Part shown: positions 1 to 8,650 of the stretch, piece by piece
How positions within the stretch are numbered: position 1 is the stretch's first letter
Layout: every line of letters begins with the position of its first letter
Position numbers and translations under genes: made by a program
Origin: Mycobacterium syngnathidarum
GTDB taxonomy: Bacteria; Actinomycetota; Actinomycetes; Mycobacteriales; Mycobacteriaceae
Length of the DNA: 64,000 nt
Direction of reading: 5' to 3'
NCBI RefSeq assembly: GCF_001942625.1
Contig: NZ_MLCL01000089.1
Coordinates: forward strand, 1 to 64,000
Notes under the pieces: generated by a model
The model's input: the letters and a program-made list of their open reading frames with translations, nothing else
Told to the model about the DNA's origin: nothing
Database searches by the model: none

Positions 1-146
1 GAAAGGCCCGACCGGAGCGCACAGGAACAGCTGGACAGACCAGCAGATACCCCCTGCCCGCGACCAGGACCAGCCCTCAACAGCCCAGCGAGGCACACCT
101 ACCCCAATTCATCAGTGGATCGAGGCTTAGCTCTGGAGATCTGACC

Positions 147-764
147 ATGACGAAAGTCACCGCCGCCCCGCCGGCGGGAATCAGCGCCGTGGCCGTCCTC
201 GGCGTCGAGTCTGACGCGCAACTCGCGGAGCGGTTCGTTCACGAGGCCATGCCGTTCCACCCCATCCTCTTGCGCACCGCCCGGCGGCTCACCCACAGCC
301 AGGCCGACGCCGAAGACCTGGTTCAGGACACACTGATGAACGCCTACACCGGTTTCCGCCGGTTCGAGCCGGGCACCAACCTGCGGGCCTGGCTCTTCCG
401 CATCCTGCACAACCGGTGGATAAGTACACACCGGATGAAGCAGCGACGCCCCGATGCATTCGCCGTTGCCGAGATCACTGACAGCGACATGCTTTGCAGC
501 GCAAATCATTCCGCGACTGCCGAGCGCTCGGCCGAAGACCGTGCGCTCGACATGTTCTGCGACAGCCGGATCCGCGATGCGGTGTTGACGCTGCCCGAAG
601 GTTTCCGAACGGTTTTGTACTACTCCGATATCGAAGGCCTGACGTACGCCGAAACCGCGGCGCGCATGGAAATCCCCCTGGGAACCGTCATGTCGCGCAT
701 CGCCCGCAGTCGCGAACGCCTCAGGGCAGCTCTGGGCAACGACGACACCCGACGTGTCGCGTGA
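147..764 (+). CDS. ECF sigma factor, SigH-like (ECF12-type)
   Basis: 205 aa extracytoplasmic-function sigma factor that would direct RNA polymerase to a stress regulon. Region 2 spans about residues 30-100, with the core-binding motif AEDLVQDTLMNAY near 55-67. Region 4 spans about 140-195, ending in the helix-turn-helix IPLGTVMSRIARSRERL. The linker (EITDSDMLCSANHS) and the YYSDIEGLTYAE stretch closely resemble M. tuberculosis SigH as I remember it. The ATG is preceded by GGAG at 134-137. The 146 bases upstream hold no gene I can recognise. No RshA-like zinc anti-sigma gene follows; a dehydrogenase is next, 20 bases downstream, probably in the same transcript. The family call is firm. The regulon and any anti-sigma partner are unknown. 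Confidence 0.9.
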   Translation: MTKVTAAPPAGISAVAVLGVESDAQLAERFVHEAMPFHPILLRTARRLTHSQADAEDLVQDTLMNAYTGFRRFEPGTNLRAWLFRILHNRWISTHRMKQRRPDAFAVAEITDSDMLCSANHSATAERSAEDRALDMFCDSRIRDAVLTLPEGFRTVLYYSDIEGLTYAETAARMEIPLGTVMSRIARSRERLRAALGNDDTRRVA

Positions 765-784
765 CGAAACAATGGAGGGACACA

Positions 785-1519
785 ATGGAATCCGGAGAAG
801 AACTCAAGGGGTACCGTGCGCTGGTGACCGGTGGCACCGCCGGCATCGGGTTGGCGAGTGCCGACCTGCTGGCGCGGGCGGGCGCGGCCGTGACCATCAC
901 CGGACGAGACGAACGGCGGGGCCGTGATGCCGCAGCCGCACTCGGCGGGGAGGTCCGATTCATCCGTGCCGACCTTGCCGACCTTGGGTCGGTGCAATCG
1001 CTTGCCCACCAATGTGATCAGCTCGACATTCTGGTCAACAACGCAGCTGCTTTTCCCGGTGCGCTCACGGTGGAACAGGATGTCGCGTCGTTCGAGCAGA
1101 CCTTCGACACCAATGTGCGCGGCACCTATTTCCTGGTGGCTCAACTGGTGGGTGGCATGCTCGAGCGCGGCCGCGGCAGCATCGTGAACGTCACTTCGAT
1201 GGTCGCCTCGAAAGGGGTGCCGGGCGCCTCGGCCTACAGCGCTTCCAAAGCGGCCGTTGAATCGCTGACCCGGACCTGGGCCGCCGAGTTCGGTTCCGGC
1301 GGTGTGCGGGTCAACAGTGTGGCGCCGGGTCCGACCCGCACCGAAGGCGTCGAGGCCCAATGGGGCGATACGAACGAGGAACTCGGGCGGGCCCTGCCGT
1401 TGGGCCGCACGGCCACCCCGGAGGAGATCGCCCAGGCGGTGCTGTTCTTGTCGTCACCGCGCGCAGCGTTCATCACCGGCTCGACGCTGCATGTCGACGG
1501 CGGCGGCACCGCCATCTGA
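785..1519 (+). CDS. Short-chain dehydrogenase/reductase (SDR)
   Basis: 244 aa classical SDR, an NAD(P)-dependent oxidoreductase. The cofactor motif TGGTAGIG is at 15-22, NNAA at 85-88 and the catalytic triad at S138, Y151 and K155 (YSASK). The C-terminal TGSTLHVDGGG is typical of the family. ATG 785 was chosen because a strong GGAGG lies at 774-778, and because upstream in-frame extension would overlap the sigma gene. It is probably cotranscribed with the sigma factor, so it may be a target of it. An arginine at 41 (GRDE) after the first Rossmann beta-strand hints at NADPH preference; this is inference. The substrate cannot be told from sequence. Confidence 0.9.
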   Translation: MESGEELKGYRALVTGGTAGIGLASADLLARAGAAVTITGRDERRGRDAAAALGGEVRFIRADLADLGSVQSLAHQCDQLDILVNNAAAFPGALTVEQDVASFEQTFDTNVRGTYFLVAQLVGGMLERGRGSIVNVTSMVASKGVPGASAYSASKAAVESLTRTWAAEFGSGGVRVNSVAPGPTRTEGVEAQWGDTNEELGRALPLGRTATPEEIAQAVLFLSSPRAAFITGSTLHVDGGGTAI

Positions 1520-1561
1520 AACACAGGGGAACCGAACGGCGTCGGCCGGCGTCCTAACCAC

Positions 1562-1861
1562 ATGCCTGCCGACACCCTTCACGCCGACCTGGCGGCCATC
1601 CGTGCCCTTGGCGATGCCCTCGATGCGCACGCCGCCGATCTGAGTGCCGTGGCCGTTTCCCTGCGATCGATCCCGGCACCGGCGCTCGGCCAGGTCGGCG
1701 AACGGTTCGCGACCGCGTTCGCCGAGGCCGTCAGCGCACACCGCGATGCGGTCGCGGCACTCGGCGCCTGCACGGGGGCCGGGGCCGTCAGCGCTCGATG
1801 TACCGCCGCAGACTACGACTCCGCCGGTCAACGAGCCGCCACGCTGTTGCCGCGGATGTAG
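1562..1861 (+). CDS. EspC-like (DUF2580) small helical protein
   Basis: 99 aa, Ala-rich and almost entirely alpha-helical, with no signal peptide. Length and composition (LHADLAAIRALGDALDAHAADL, then a second helix around FATAFAEAVSAHRDAVAAL) fit the EspC/DUF2580 group of type VII secretion substrates. The gene ends two bases before the GTG of the NlpC/P60 gene, so the two are almost certainly co-expressed. By analogy with ESX pairs it could be the secretion partner of that peptidase. I see no clear YxxxD/E export signal in the C-terminus. The family is assigned from size, helix pattern and context, not from a decisive motif. Confidence 0.7.
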   Translation: MPADTLHADLAAIRALGDALDAHAADLSAVAVSLRSIPAPALGQVGERFATAFAEAVSAHRDAVAALGACTGAGAVSARCTAADYDSAGQRAATLLPRM

Positions 1862-1863
1862 CC

Positions 1864-2931
1864 GTGCCCGGGTCCACAATCGCGTTGGCCGCGCCGCTGT
1901 ACGAACTGCGAGATCTCGTCGGCAGCGGCTGGCCGGACCACCGTCCCGCCGTCGCCGCGATGGACGGCGCCCACGGCGCTCTTTCGGACATCGCGGCTGC
2001 GCTCGGCCGGTCGTGGGACCGTGCCGCCGGGGATTGGTCCGGCATCTCGGCGACGGCGGCCGCGGAGTTCGCCTCCCGCGCTGCGGCCGAAGTCACCAGC
2101 CTGGCCGAGCGCACGCAGATCCTGAGCTGCGCGGCCCGGGACGCAGGCTCGGCCGTGGCCCGGGCCAGGATCCGACTGCAGGCGATCATCGACCGCTTCG
2201 AGGAACGCGCCGCCGCGCTGGCTCCACACCTCGATGAACCCGGAGTGGCCCAGCAGATGCAGGCCGAAGCACGACGCGCGATCACCGAGGCCACGGCCGT
2301 CGTCGACGAACTTCGCACCGAACTCGACCAGCGCGCCGACGCGGTCACCGGCTCGGCGCCCGCGGCCGGTACGCACGCGGGATCGGCCGGCTCCGGAGGT
2401 TTCGCCCCGACCGCCGCGGGGTCGTCGGGAGCCACAGCGCCGGCAAGTTGGAGCCGGGCCGCAGGTCTACCGGCGGCTCCGGCCGACGATCGCGCGGACG
2501 CCGTGGTCGGGCTACGCGACCCCGGGATGTTCGGTGACGGGGTGGCGGTGCGGCTGCCGGACGGCAGCACCGCGGTGGCCCCCAATGCCGTGGCGGCCAG
2601 CGCCGTGCGGCATGCGTTGACCCAACTCGGCGTGCCCTACCGATGGGGCGGTACCACCCCGGGCGTCGGCTTGGACTGCAGCGGCCTGACCCAGTGGGCC
2701 TACCACGAAGCCGGGCTGGACATCCCCCGACTGGCACAGGAACAGGACATCGGCAAGGCAGTGTCGCCCGGAACACTGCGGCCGGGTGACCTGGCAGTGT
2801 GGGACGGGCATGTCGCGATGATCGTCGGGCCGAACACGATGATCGAGGCCGGTGATCCGGTGAAGCTGTCGCCCGTCCGGACCACGAATGCCGGTCAGGG
2901 CTTTCAGGGATTCTGGCGGCCCACGGCCTGA
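1864..2931 (+). CDS. WXG100-like/NlpC-P60 cell-wall peptidase
   Basis: 355 aa from GTG 1864. Residues 1-165 form a long helical region containing a WxG-type turn (W58-S-G60), like WXG100/ESX substrates. A low-complexity Ala/Gly/Ser linker follows (165-210), then an NlpC/P60 domain (about 240-353). Its catalytic Cys is C272 in LDCSGLTQWAY and the His is H316 in WDGHVAMIVG. There is no Sec signal peptide, so export by a type VII system is the likely route. It would cleave peptidoglycan stem peptides. The start was placed at 1864 because an earlier in-frame start would overlap the upstream gene. The domain plan is reminiscent of M. tuberculosis Rv0024, but orthology is not established. Confidence 0.82.
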   Translation: MPGSTIALAAPLYELRDLVGSGWPDHRPAVAAMDGAHGALSDIAAALGRSWDRAAGDWSGISATAAAEFASRAAAEVTSLAERTQILSCAARDAGSAVARARIRLQAIIDRFEERAAALAPHLDEPGVAQQMQAEARRAITEATAVVDELRTELDQRADAVTGSAPAAGTHAGSAGSGGFAPTAAGSSGATAPASWSRAAGLPAAPADDRADAVVGLRDPGMFGDGVAVRLPDGSTAVAPNAVAASAVRHALTQLGVPYRWGGTTPGVGLDCSGLTQWAYHEAGLDIPRLAQEQDIGKAVSPGTLRPGDLAVWDGHVAMIVGPNTMIEAGDPVKLSPVRTTNAGQGFQGFWRPTA

Positions 2932-3003
2932 GCGCAGTACCGGCAGGCCCCGAACCGGAGACAAGCTGACTGGCGTCCAGGGCACCCCATTAGGCTGTGC
3001 CGC

Positions 3004-4275
3004 ATGGCTGCTGACATCGTGCCGGTCCGGCTCGGGCTGACCAAGGGCGACCTTTACACACTGTGGGCTCCGCGTTGGCGGGATGCCGGCGACGAGTGGG
3101 AGGCCTTCTTGGGCGAAGGTGACGCCCTCTACGCCTTCGAATCTGTCGCTGACCTGGTCGCCTTCGTCCGCACCAACACCGACAACGACCTCGCCGATCA
3201 CCCGAAGTGGGACAAGCTGACTGCGGCCAACGCGCACAAGCTGCAGCCGGCCGAGGACCGTGAGTACGACATCGTCGGGGTGCCCGACCTGGTCTCCGAC
3301 AAGCCGACCGAGGAATCCGTCGCGCGCCTGCACCGCACCCTCGTCGTGGTGTCCTCGATCGGCTCGGTGTGTGAGTTGCCGGCCATCAGCAAGTTCTTCA
3401 ACGGCAACCCCGTTCTCGGCACGGTCGGCGGCGGACTGGAAGGCTTCACCGGCCGCTCCGGACGCAAGCGGTGGGCTGAGATCGAAGCCGTGATCGCCCG
3501 CGGCTGGGACGGCGTGCTCGACTCCATCGACGAGATCGTCGCCATCCCTGAGGCCGTCGACGCCGATGCGGTGAAGAAGGCCGAGGCCGAGCTCGAGGAG
3601 CCGGCCCCCGAGGAGGACGAGGACGACGTCGCGGTGGACACCGAGGACGCCGAAACCGACGACGAGGACGACGAGGCCTCGGCCGAGCCGGTACGCAGCG
3701 CCGCCGACACCGCGGTCCTGGGTGACGACGAGGACTTCTGGCAGAAGGTCGGGATCGACCCGGTGCGCATCATGACCGGTTCGGGCACCGTCTACACCCT
3801 GCGCTGCTACCTCGACGACGACCCGGTTTTCCTCGGGCGCAACGGTCGTATCAGCGTGTTCAGCTCCGAGCGGGCGCTGGCTCGGTATCTGGCCGACGAA
3901 CACGACCACGACCTGTCGGACCTGGCCACCTACGACGACATCAGGACCGCCGCCACCGACGGCTCCCTGCGGGTGGACGTCGCCGAGGAGAACATCTACG
4001 TCCTGTCCGGCATCTCCGACGACATCGCCGACGGGCCCGATGCGGTCGACCACGACCAGTTGGAGTTGGCCGTCGAACTGTTGCGCGACGTCAGCGACTA
4101 CGCCGAGGACAAGACCGTCGACGAGACGCTCGCACGGACCAAGGCGCTGGGCAAGTTCGTGAGCTACGTGCTCGGCGACGAGAACGCCCGCAAGCCGGAG
4201 GTCCCGCACGCCGAGGCCGTCGAGCAGTGGGACGCACTGGAACGGTTCGTGGAGTCACGCCTGCGGGCGGAGTAG
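3004..4275 (+). CDS. Rv3311-like conserved acidic protein with duplicated domain
   Basis: 423 aa, strongly acidic and cytosolic (no signal peptide or membrane segment). It matches my memory of M. tuberculosis Rv3311 in length, N-terminus and position. Two similar halves are visible. Residues about 6-125 carry VR..., LYTL, FLG, F-S, NDLAD; residues about 253-355 carry VR..., VYTL, FLG, FSS, HDLSD. A Glu/Asp-rich linker (about 195-230) separates them. No catalytic motif is recognised. Automated annotation of this family as a primosomal protein has no support in what I see. The function is unknown. Confidence 0.85.
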   Translation: MAADIVPVRLGLTKGDLYTLWAPRWRDAGDEWEAFLGEGDALYAFESVADLVAFVRTNTDNDLADHPKWDKLTAANAHKLQPAEDREYDIVGVPDLVSDKPTEESVARLHRTLVVVSSIGSVCELPAISKFFNGNPVLGTVGGGLEGFTGRSGRKRWAEIEAVIARGWDGVLDSIDEIVAIPEAVDADAVKKAEAELEEPAPEEDEDDVAVDTEDAETDDEDDEASAEPVRSAADTAVLGDDEDFWQKVGIDPVRIMTGSGTVYTLRCYLDDDPVFLGRNGRISVFSSERALARYLADEHDHDLSDLATYDDIRTAATDGSLRVDVAEENIYVLSGISDDIADGPDAVDHDQLELAVELLRDVSDYAEDKTVDETLARTKALGKFVSYVLGDENARKPEVPHAEAVEQWDALERFVESRLRAE

Positions 4276-4278
4276 CCC

Positions 4279-5817
4279 TCAGGACAGCCGGGTGATCTTG
4301 CCGCGCCCGTTTCCATAGAGCCCGGCTCCTACCCATGTGACTATGCCGACATCGCTCCCCACCTGCCACAATCGCTGGCCGGTTGCGGCGTCGTAGGCGG
4401 TCGTGGGGTCAACGTCATGCCCGCCGACGATCTGGTTGTTGTCGGCGGCGACCAGGCTATCGAGCTTCGCCTTCTCAATGAACGCGCCGGTTCCGTCTGT
4501 GCAGTCCCGTGCGCGCACCCCGCCCGTGTCCGAACCCACCTCCCCGTACGACACGATGCACAGATTGCCCACCCCCGCGAGCGTGACCCGAGGCGACGGG
4601 GTTAGCGGCAACTGCTGTGACCACTTAAAATCGCCGGTCAGGGTGTCCACCGCTGCGATCTCCCCCTTGCTCTCGCTGTACACGATCGGCAACACAATCC
4701 CAGATGTCGCGTACGCGACCGAACGTGGGAACGAGGGGTTTGACATCAGATCGGTGTTTGGCAGCCGATAGCCGTGATCCGCGGGAATACGCCAGGCGAG
4801 CTTGCCGGTGAAGGAGTAGAAATCGATCTGCTGTTCGGGGAAGTGGTCCGAATTCAGGAGGGCCCTGCCGCGTACAGCCACCACGATGCCCCGACTGGTG
4901 GCGATGAGCTCGTCGACCGCGCCAATCGAGAACAGATCGGCGCCGGACTCGGCGTCGTAGAACTTCGTGCTGGTGCCGCCCACTTCTGCCACGACGCCTT
5001 GATCCAGGTACACCGATGCCGACCCAGTTGTCGGCTTCGTCCAGAGCTGCTGTCCAGAATCGTCGAACACCGTGAGGTTTTTCTTGTTGTCGGCGAATGC
5101 GAGCAAACCGGAACCGGAATAGACCTGAGGGACGCCGTCAGTCGACATGGATTCCTTCGTCGCGCCGGACCTCATATCGACGAGTACCGCCTCCTTGCCG
5201 CCGGCACAGAGGGCGGCCCCGCCCGATGTACCGACGACACAGTGCGCCACCCTGCCGAACGACGCGGGAAGCGGTTGCTGCCACAGCGGCGTACCGTTCG
5301 CGGCATCCAGCGCGATCATGGACTTGTTCAGATTGACGATGACGGTTTTCGAATCGCCGCCCATGACCAACGGGTACGCGTTGGAATCCGGACCCGGCGG
5401 ATAGCTCCACAGGTTGTTGGTGGGCGCCGCACTCAGCGAGGGTAGCTGCGCTGCAGCGGGCGGACGCTCCACACCGGCAATCTCAGCTTTTCCAGCGGCG
5501 GCATCGGCCTCGGACAACTCGTCCGACCCTGACATCCAGAATACGATCGAGCCGACCACCAGGGCCAGCACGACGACCACCACTGCAGCCACAACGATTC
5601 CGATGACCTTCCCGTCGCGGCGGCGAACCTCGGGGGGCAGCGGACTGAACTGAGGTGGGTAGCCACCGTAACCCGGGGCCGGAAAACCGGGAGCGGCGCC
5701 GAAGACCGGGGGCCCTCCGGGGTGCACCGCGGGCGGACCGAACGGCGATTCCCTCGTCCCCGACGCACCCGGCTGACCCTGACTGTCGCCCCACGGCGAA
5801 CTCCCCCACTGGTTCAC
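4279..5817 (-). CDS. Membrane-anchored PQQ-like beta-propeller protein
   Basis: 512 aa from GTG 5817 (VNQWGSSPWGD). It has a cytoplasmic Pro/Gly-rich tail (1-65), one transmembrane helix (about 70-95), and an extracytoplasmic domain with repeated Trp-containing blades of PQQ/WD type (for example GTPLWQQPLP, GQQLWTKPT, GDFKWSQQLP, GQRLWQVGSD). Such domains bind proteins or ligands; no enzymatic residues are evident. The reading frame continues 5' of this GTG, but that stretch is Arg/Pro-rich and implausible, so the GTG is preferred; the ribosome-binding site there is weak. It converges on the Rv3311-like gene with a 3-base gap. A paralogue with the same plan lies at 43727-45484. Role unknown. 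Confidence 0.8.
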   Translation of the reverse strand: MNQWGSSPWGDSQGQPGASGTRESPFGPPAVHPGGPPVFGAAPGFPAPGYGGYPPQFSPLPPEVRRRDGKVIGIVVAAVVVVVLALVVGSIVFWMSGSDELSEADAAAGKAEIAGVERPPAAAQLPSLSAAPTNNLWSYPPGPDSNAYPLVMGGDSKTVIVNLNKSMIALDAANGTPLWQQPLPASFGRVAHCVVGTSGGAALCAGGKEAVLVDMRSGATKESMSTDGVPQVYSGSGLLAFADNKKNLTVFDDSGQQLWTKPTTGSASVYLDQGVVAEVGGTSTKFYDAESGADLFSIGAVDELIATSRGIVVAVRGRALLNSDHFPEQQIDFYSFTGKLAWRIPADHGYRLPNTDLMSNPSFPRSVAYATSGIVLPIVYSESKGEIAAVDTLTGDFKWSQQLPLTPSPRVTLAGVGNLCIVSYGEVGSDTGGVRARDCTDGTGAFIEKAKLDSLVAADNNQIVGGHDVDPTTAYDAATGQRLWQVGSDVGIVTWVGAGLYGNGRGKITRLS

Positions 5818-6273
5818 GCTCGGAGTGTATTCGACGCTCTCCCTGGGATGAGCCGATGAATTCCGGCGGCGGCCGCGGTCAATCCACTCATGACCCGCAT
5901 CGACCGGCCTTTCCACCCACACCCTGGAGGTTCCCGGCGCGCGCCTGCACACTGGTTGCCCGCCACCCCGGCCGGGTGTGCACCCTCGTGGCACACGAGC
6001 CTCCTCTTTTGGAGTTCCTACCCGAAGCCCAGGCACCGAAACGCGGCGCGTGCCAGGCGCCGTTGAACTGCAGCGAGTAGTACCGGCCGGCCTCGATCGG
6101 CGGCACCAGATCACTGCCGCGCCAGTCGGAGGGGCGGTTCCCAGCAGGGGTCGGTCGCGATTATCGCCTGATCTTGATGATGGTCGAGCGTGCTGGATCG
6201 TCGCAGCAGCTCACTCCGTCGTTACAGCGTTTCCGCCGAAAATTTTCGCACGGGTGGTTTGCCCTGCGCCCGG
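5818..6273. other. Gap between the propeller gene and add; possible gene remnant
   Basis: 456 bases with no convincing intact gene. On the minus strand a frame stays open from about 6160 to 5888. It reads protein-like around 6110-6030 (EAGRYYSLQFNGAWHAP) but then becomes Arg/Gly-rich, and it has no good start. This may be a decayed small secreted-protein gene. In M. tuberculosis the pilin gene mtp sits at this place as I remember it; I see no mtp-like sequence here. Confidence 0.3.
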
Positions 6274-7362
6274 TCAGCCCACCAGCACCGCGTACCGCGG
6301 CTTGATCACCTCGTCGATCAACGCGAGCCGTTGATCGAACGGGATGAAGGCGGACTTCATCGCATTGATCGTGAACCGCTCCAGATCACTCCAGCCGTAG
6401 CCGAACGCCTCGACCAAGCGCAACATCTCCTGACTCATGGTGGTGTCGCTCATCAACCGGTTGTCGGTATTGACGGTGACACGGAACCGCAGCCGCGCCA
6501 GCCGGTCGAACGGATGCTCGGCGATGCTGGGGGCGGCCCCGGTCTGCACGTTGCTGCTGGGACACAGTTCGAGTGGGATTCGCTTGTCGCGCAAGATGGA
6601 CGCCAGCCGGCCCAGGTGTGGTGTGCCGTCGTCGAGTTCGGTGATGTCGTCGACGATGCGCACACCGTGTCCGAGCCGGTCGGCCCCGCAGAACGCGATG
6701 GCCTCGTGGATCGACGGCAGGCCGAATGCTTCACCGGCGTGAATCGTGAAGCGCGCGTTGTTGCCTCGCATGTACTCGAATGCGTCGAGGTGGCGGGTGG
6801 GCGGGTAGCCGGCTTCGGCCCCGGCGATGTCGAACCCGACAACGCCCTTGTCCCGGAAACGGATTGCCAGCTCGGCGATCTCACGGGAACGGGCGGCGTG
6901 GCGCATCGCAGTGACCAGGCAGCGCACGGTGATGGTGCGCCCTTCGGCCGAGGCCGCCTTCTCACCGTCGGCGAATCCGGCGAGCACGGCGTCGACCACG
7001 TCGTCCAGCGACAGTCCACGATCGATGTGCAATTCGGGCGCGAACCGCACCTCTGCGTAGACGACGTTGTCCGCGGCGAGGTCCTCGACGCATTCGAAGG
7101 CGACGCGGTGCAGCGCCTCAGGCGTCTGCATCACCCCGACCGTGTGGGCGAACGGCTCCAGGTAGCGCACCAGGGAACCGCTGTGGGCGGCCGTGCGGAA
7201 GAACGTTGCCAGTTCGTCGAGCTCGGTGGCCGGCAGGTCGTCATAACCCAGCTGGCCGGCCAGGTCGAGCACGGTCGACGGCCGCAACCCGCCGTCCAGG
7301 TGATCGTGCAGCAGGGCCTTGGGAGCGTGGTGGATCTTCTCCAGACTCAGCGGCGTACTCAT
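6274..7362 (-). CDS. add: Adenosine deaminase
   Basis: 362 aa; deaminates adenosine and deoxyadenosine to inosine in purine salvage. The N-terminal zinc motif is H19-x-H21 (LLHDHLDGG). The [10 protein letters not shown] motif with its His and catalytic Glu is present, as is the late [15 protein letters not shown] block that supplies the last metal-binding Asp. The start was moved to ATG 7362 ([10 protein letters not shown]) because family members begin here and the preceding codons overlap the divergent regulatory region. The length matches mycobacterial Add. It is divergent from a TetR gene, with a 29-bp perfect palindrome between them. The usual neighbours deoA and cdd are displaced by about 1.2 kb of plus-strand genes. 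Confidence 0.96.
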   Translation of the reverse strand: MSTPLSLEKIHHAPKALLHDHLDGGLRPSTVLDLAGQLGYDDLPATELDELATFFRTAAHSGSLVRYLEPFAHTVGVMQTPEALHRVAFECVEDLAADNVVYAEVRFAPELHIDRGLSLDDVVDAVLAGFADGEKAASAEGRTITVRCLVTAMRHAARSREIAELAIRFRDKGVVGFDIAGAEAGYPPTRHLDAFEYMRGNNARFTIHAGEAFGLPSIHEAIAFCGADRLGHGVRIVDDITELDDGTPHLGRLASILRDKRIPLELCPSSNVQTGAAPSIAEHPFDRLARLRFRVTVNTDNRLMSDTTMSQEMLRLVEAFGYGWSDLERFTINAMKSAFIPFDQRLALIDEVIKPRYAVLVG

Positions 7363-7415
7363 GACCCCATCATGCGCGACCATCGGCGGTATTGAACGCC
7401 GATGGTCGGTTGTCT

Positions 7416-7444
7416 AATAATAGACCGACAATCGGTCTATTATT
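7416..7444. promoter_or_regulatory. 29-bp palindromic operator between add and tetR
   Basis: Perfect inverted repeat: AATAATAGACCGA, spacer CAA, then TCGGTCTATTATT. It ends 13 bases before the TetR ATG (7458) and lies 54 bases upstream of the add start. Symmetry, AT-rich arms and position are typical of a TetR autoregulatory operator. Control of add from the same site is possible but not shown. Confidence 0.8.
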
Positions 7445-7457
7445 CGGGAGAGGCGTG

Positions 7458-8168
7458 ATGGCGCGAACAGTCGATGCGCTGGCCCACGCGCGTCGCCGCG
7501 ATGAGTTCCTGGCCGCCACACAAGAGTTGATCGCCGGCAAGGGTTTTGCCCAGATGAGCATCCAGGACGTATTGGACGCGACCGGTACGTCGAGAGGTGC
7601 GCTCTACCACTACTTCGGCTCGAAACAGGACTTGCTGTGGGCGGTTGTCGAACGCATGGGGGAAGCCCTACTGGCACGGCTACGGGCAGCCGTCGACGGG
7701 GCGGGCCCGGACGCACTCGACCAGCTTCGCGCGTATTTCGGCACCCTGGCCGGTGGAAAACTTCAGCACCACGGCAGCGCGAACAATGCACTCCACATGT
7801 GGTATTCCGAGGACAACGTGCTGGTCCGGGCCAGGCTGCGCACTCATCTGATCGACCGTCACGCTCCACTCCTGGCAGCCATAGTCCGCCGGGGTGTCGA
7901 CCAAGGAGCCATCGACACCGTCGCTCCAGAATCGATCGGCCGCCTACTGATCACGCTGATCCAGGACCTGAACGACGAGCTCGCAGGGCTGTTCTTCGCG
8001 TTCGAAGCCGGCCGGGCCGTCCGCACCGACATTGACGGGGTGATTTTGGCCTATACCGCCGCGATCGAACGGATCCTCGGACTTTCCGAAGGTGCCATCA
8101 CGATCGTCGGCACGTCGGAGTTGTTGTCGTGGTTTCGAGGCGCCAATTCAACCGTAAGAGGGTCGTAG
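7458..8168 (+). CDS. TetR family regulator
   Basis: 236 aa transcriptional regulator. The N-terminal helix-turn-helix (about residues 10-57) carries MSIQDVLDATGTSRGALYHYFGSK, the TetR signature; the rest is a variable helical ligand and dimer domain. ATG 7458 gives a normal TetR N-terminus and follows GGGAGAGG at 7446-7453; longer starts would read through the palindrome. It probably represses itself and the membrane gene whose ATG directly follows its stop codon. GC content drops here compared with add and deoA, which suggests the pair was inserted between them. The ligand is unknown. Confidence 0.9.
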   Translation: MARTVDALAHARRRDEFLAATQELIAGKGFAQMSIQDVLDATGTSRGALYHYFGSKQDLLWAVVERMGEALLARLRAAVDGAGPDALDQLRAYFGTLAGGKLQHHGSANNALHMWYSEDNVLVRARLRTHLIDRHAPLLAAIVRRGVDQGAIDTVAPESIGRLLITLIQDLNDELAGLFFAFEAGRAVRTDIDGVILAYTAAIERILGLSEGAITIVGTSELLSWFRGANSTVRGS

Positions 8169-8615
8169 ATGGAACTTGTGCTGATAATTCTGCTGCTGGT
8201 GATCACCGTGCAGAGCTTGGCGAAATTCACGGCCTGGCTGGTGGTTCCCTACGAGAGACGGATCGCCAAGGTAGCGGCGCACTATTCAGCCGGACCGCGC
8301 CGCCTCGCGGTGGCCGACCGGGTGCTGCTGATCGCCGTGCTCATCCTGGTGGCGCTGCAATTCGCCGCGGACATGCACTATCTCAGCTTCATCACCGGGC
8401 TCACCGTTGGGATGACGTTGATACAGCTGTTCTTCCACCGATTCAATCGTCGGCTCTCCGACAATCGGAGCCCGAAGCAGCCGGCGTCACCGATCCAGAT
8501 CATCTCCTATGCGATCCAGGATCGGCCAATGCTCGCGTGGAGGGAGATCGCGCTCATCACCGTACTGTCGGTTTGGGCTGTGTACATGCTCATCGGGCGT
8601 GGGCTACTCGGCTGA
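8169..8615 (+). CDS. Small integral membrane protein
   Basis: 148 aa, with three or four hydrophobic helices: about residues 2-25 (LVLIILLLVITVQSLAKF), 52-70, 75-92 and 125-146. I recognise no family. Its ATG immediately follows the TAG of the TetR gene, so the two are translationally linked and very probably one regulatory unit. TetR-plus-membrane-protein pairs often concern efflux or envelope adaptation, but this protein is too small to be a known pump. One 60-base stretch here (8161-8220) counts 31 G/C, low for this genome. Function unknown. Confidence 0.75.
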   Translation: MELVLIILLLVITVQSLAKFTAWLVVPYERRIAKVAAHYSAGPRRLAVADRVLLIAVLILVALQFAADMHYLSFITGLTVGMTLIQLFFHRFNRRLSDNRSPKQPASPIQIISYAIQDRPMLAWREIALITVLSVWAVYMLIGRGLLG

Positions 8616-8650
8616 TGCGCTGCAACCGTTTTGGTGGATGCGATCGGTCG

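Noticed and set aside
1..146. An ECF-type promoter (GGAAC at 24-28) upstream of the SigH-like gene
   Set aside because: No matching -10 (GTT-type) occurs at the right distance, so autoregulation could not be supported.
5818..6273. Search for the mtp pilin gene expected from synteny
   Set aside because: No signal peptide followed by the Pro/Tyr/Trp-rich pilin-like sequence was found in any frame.
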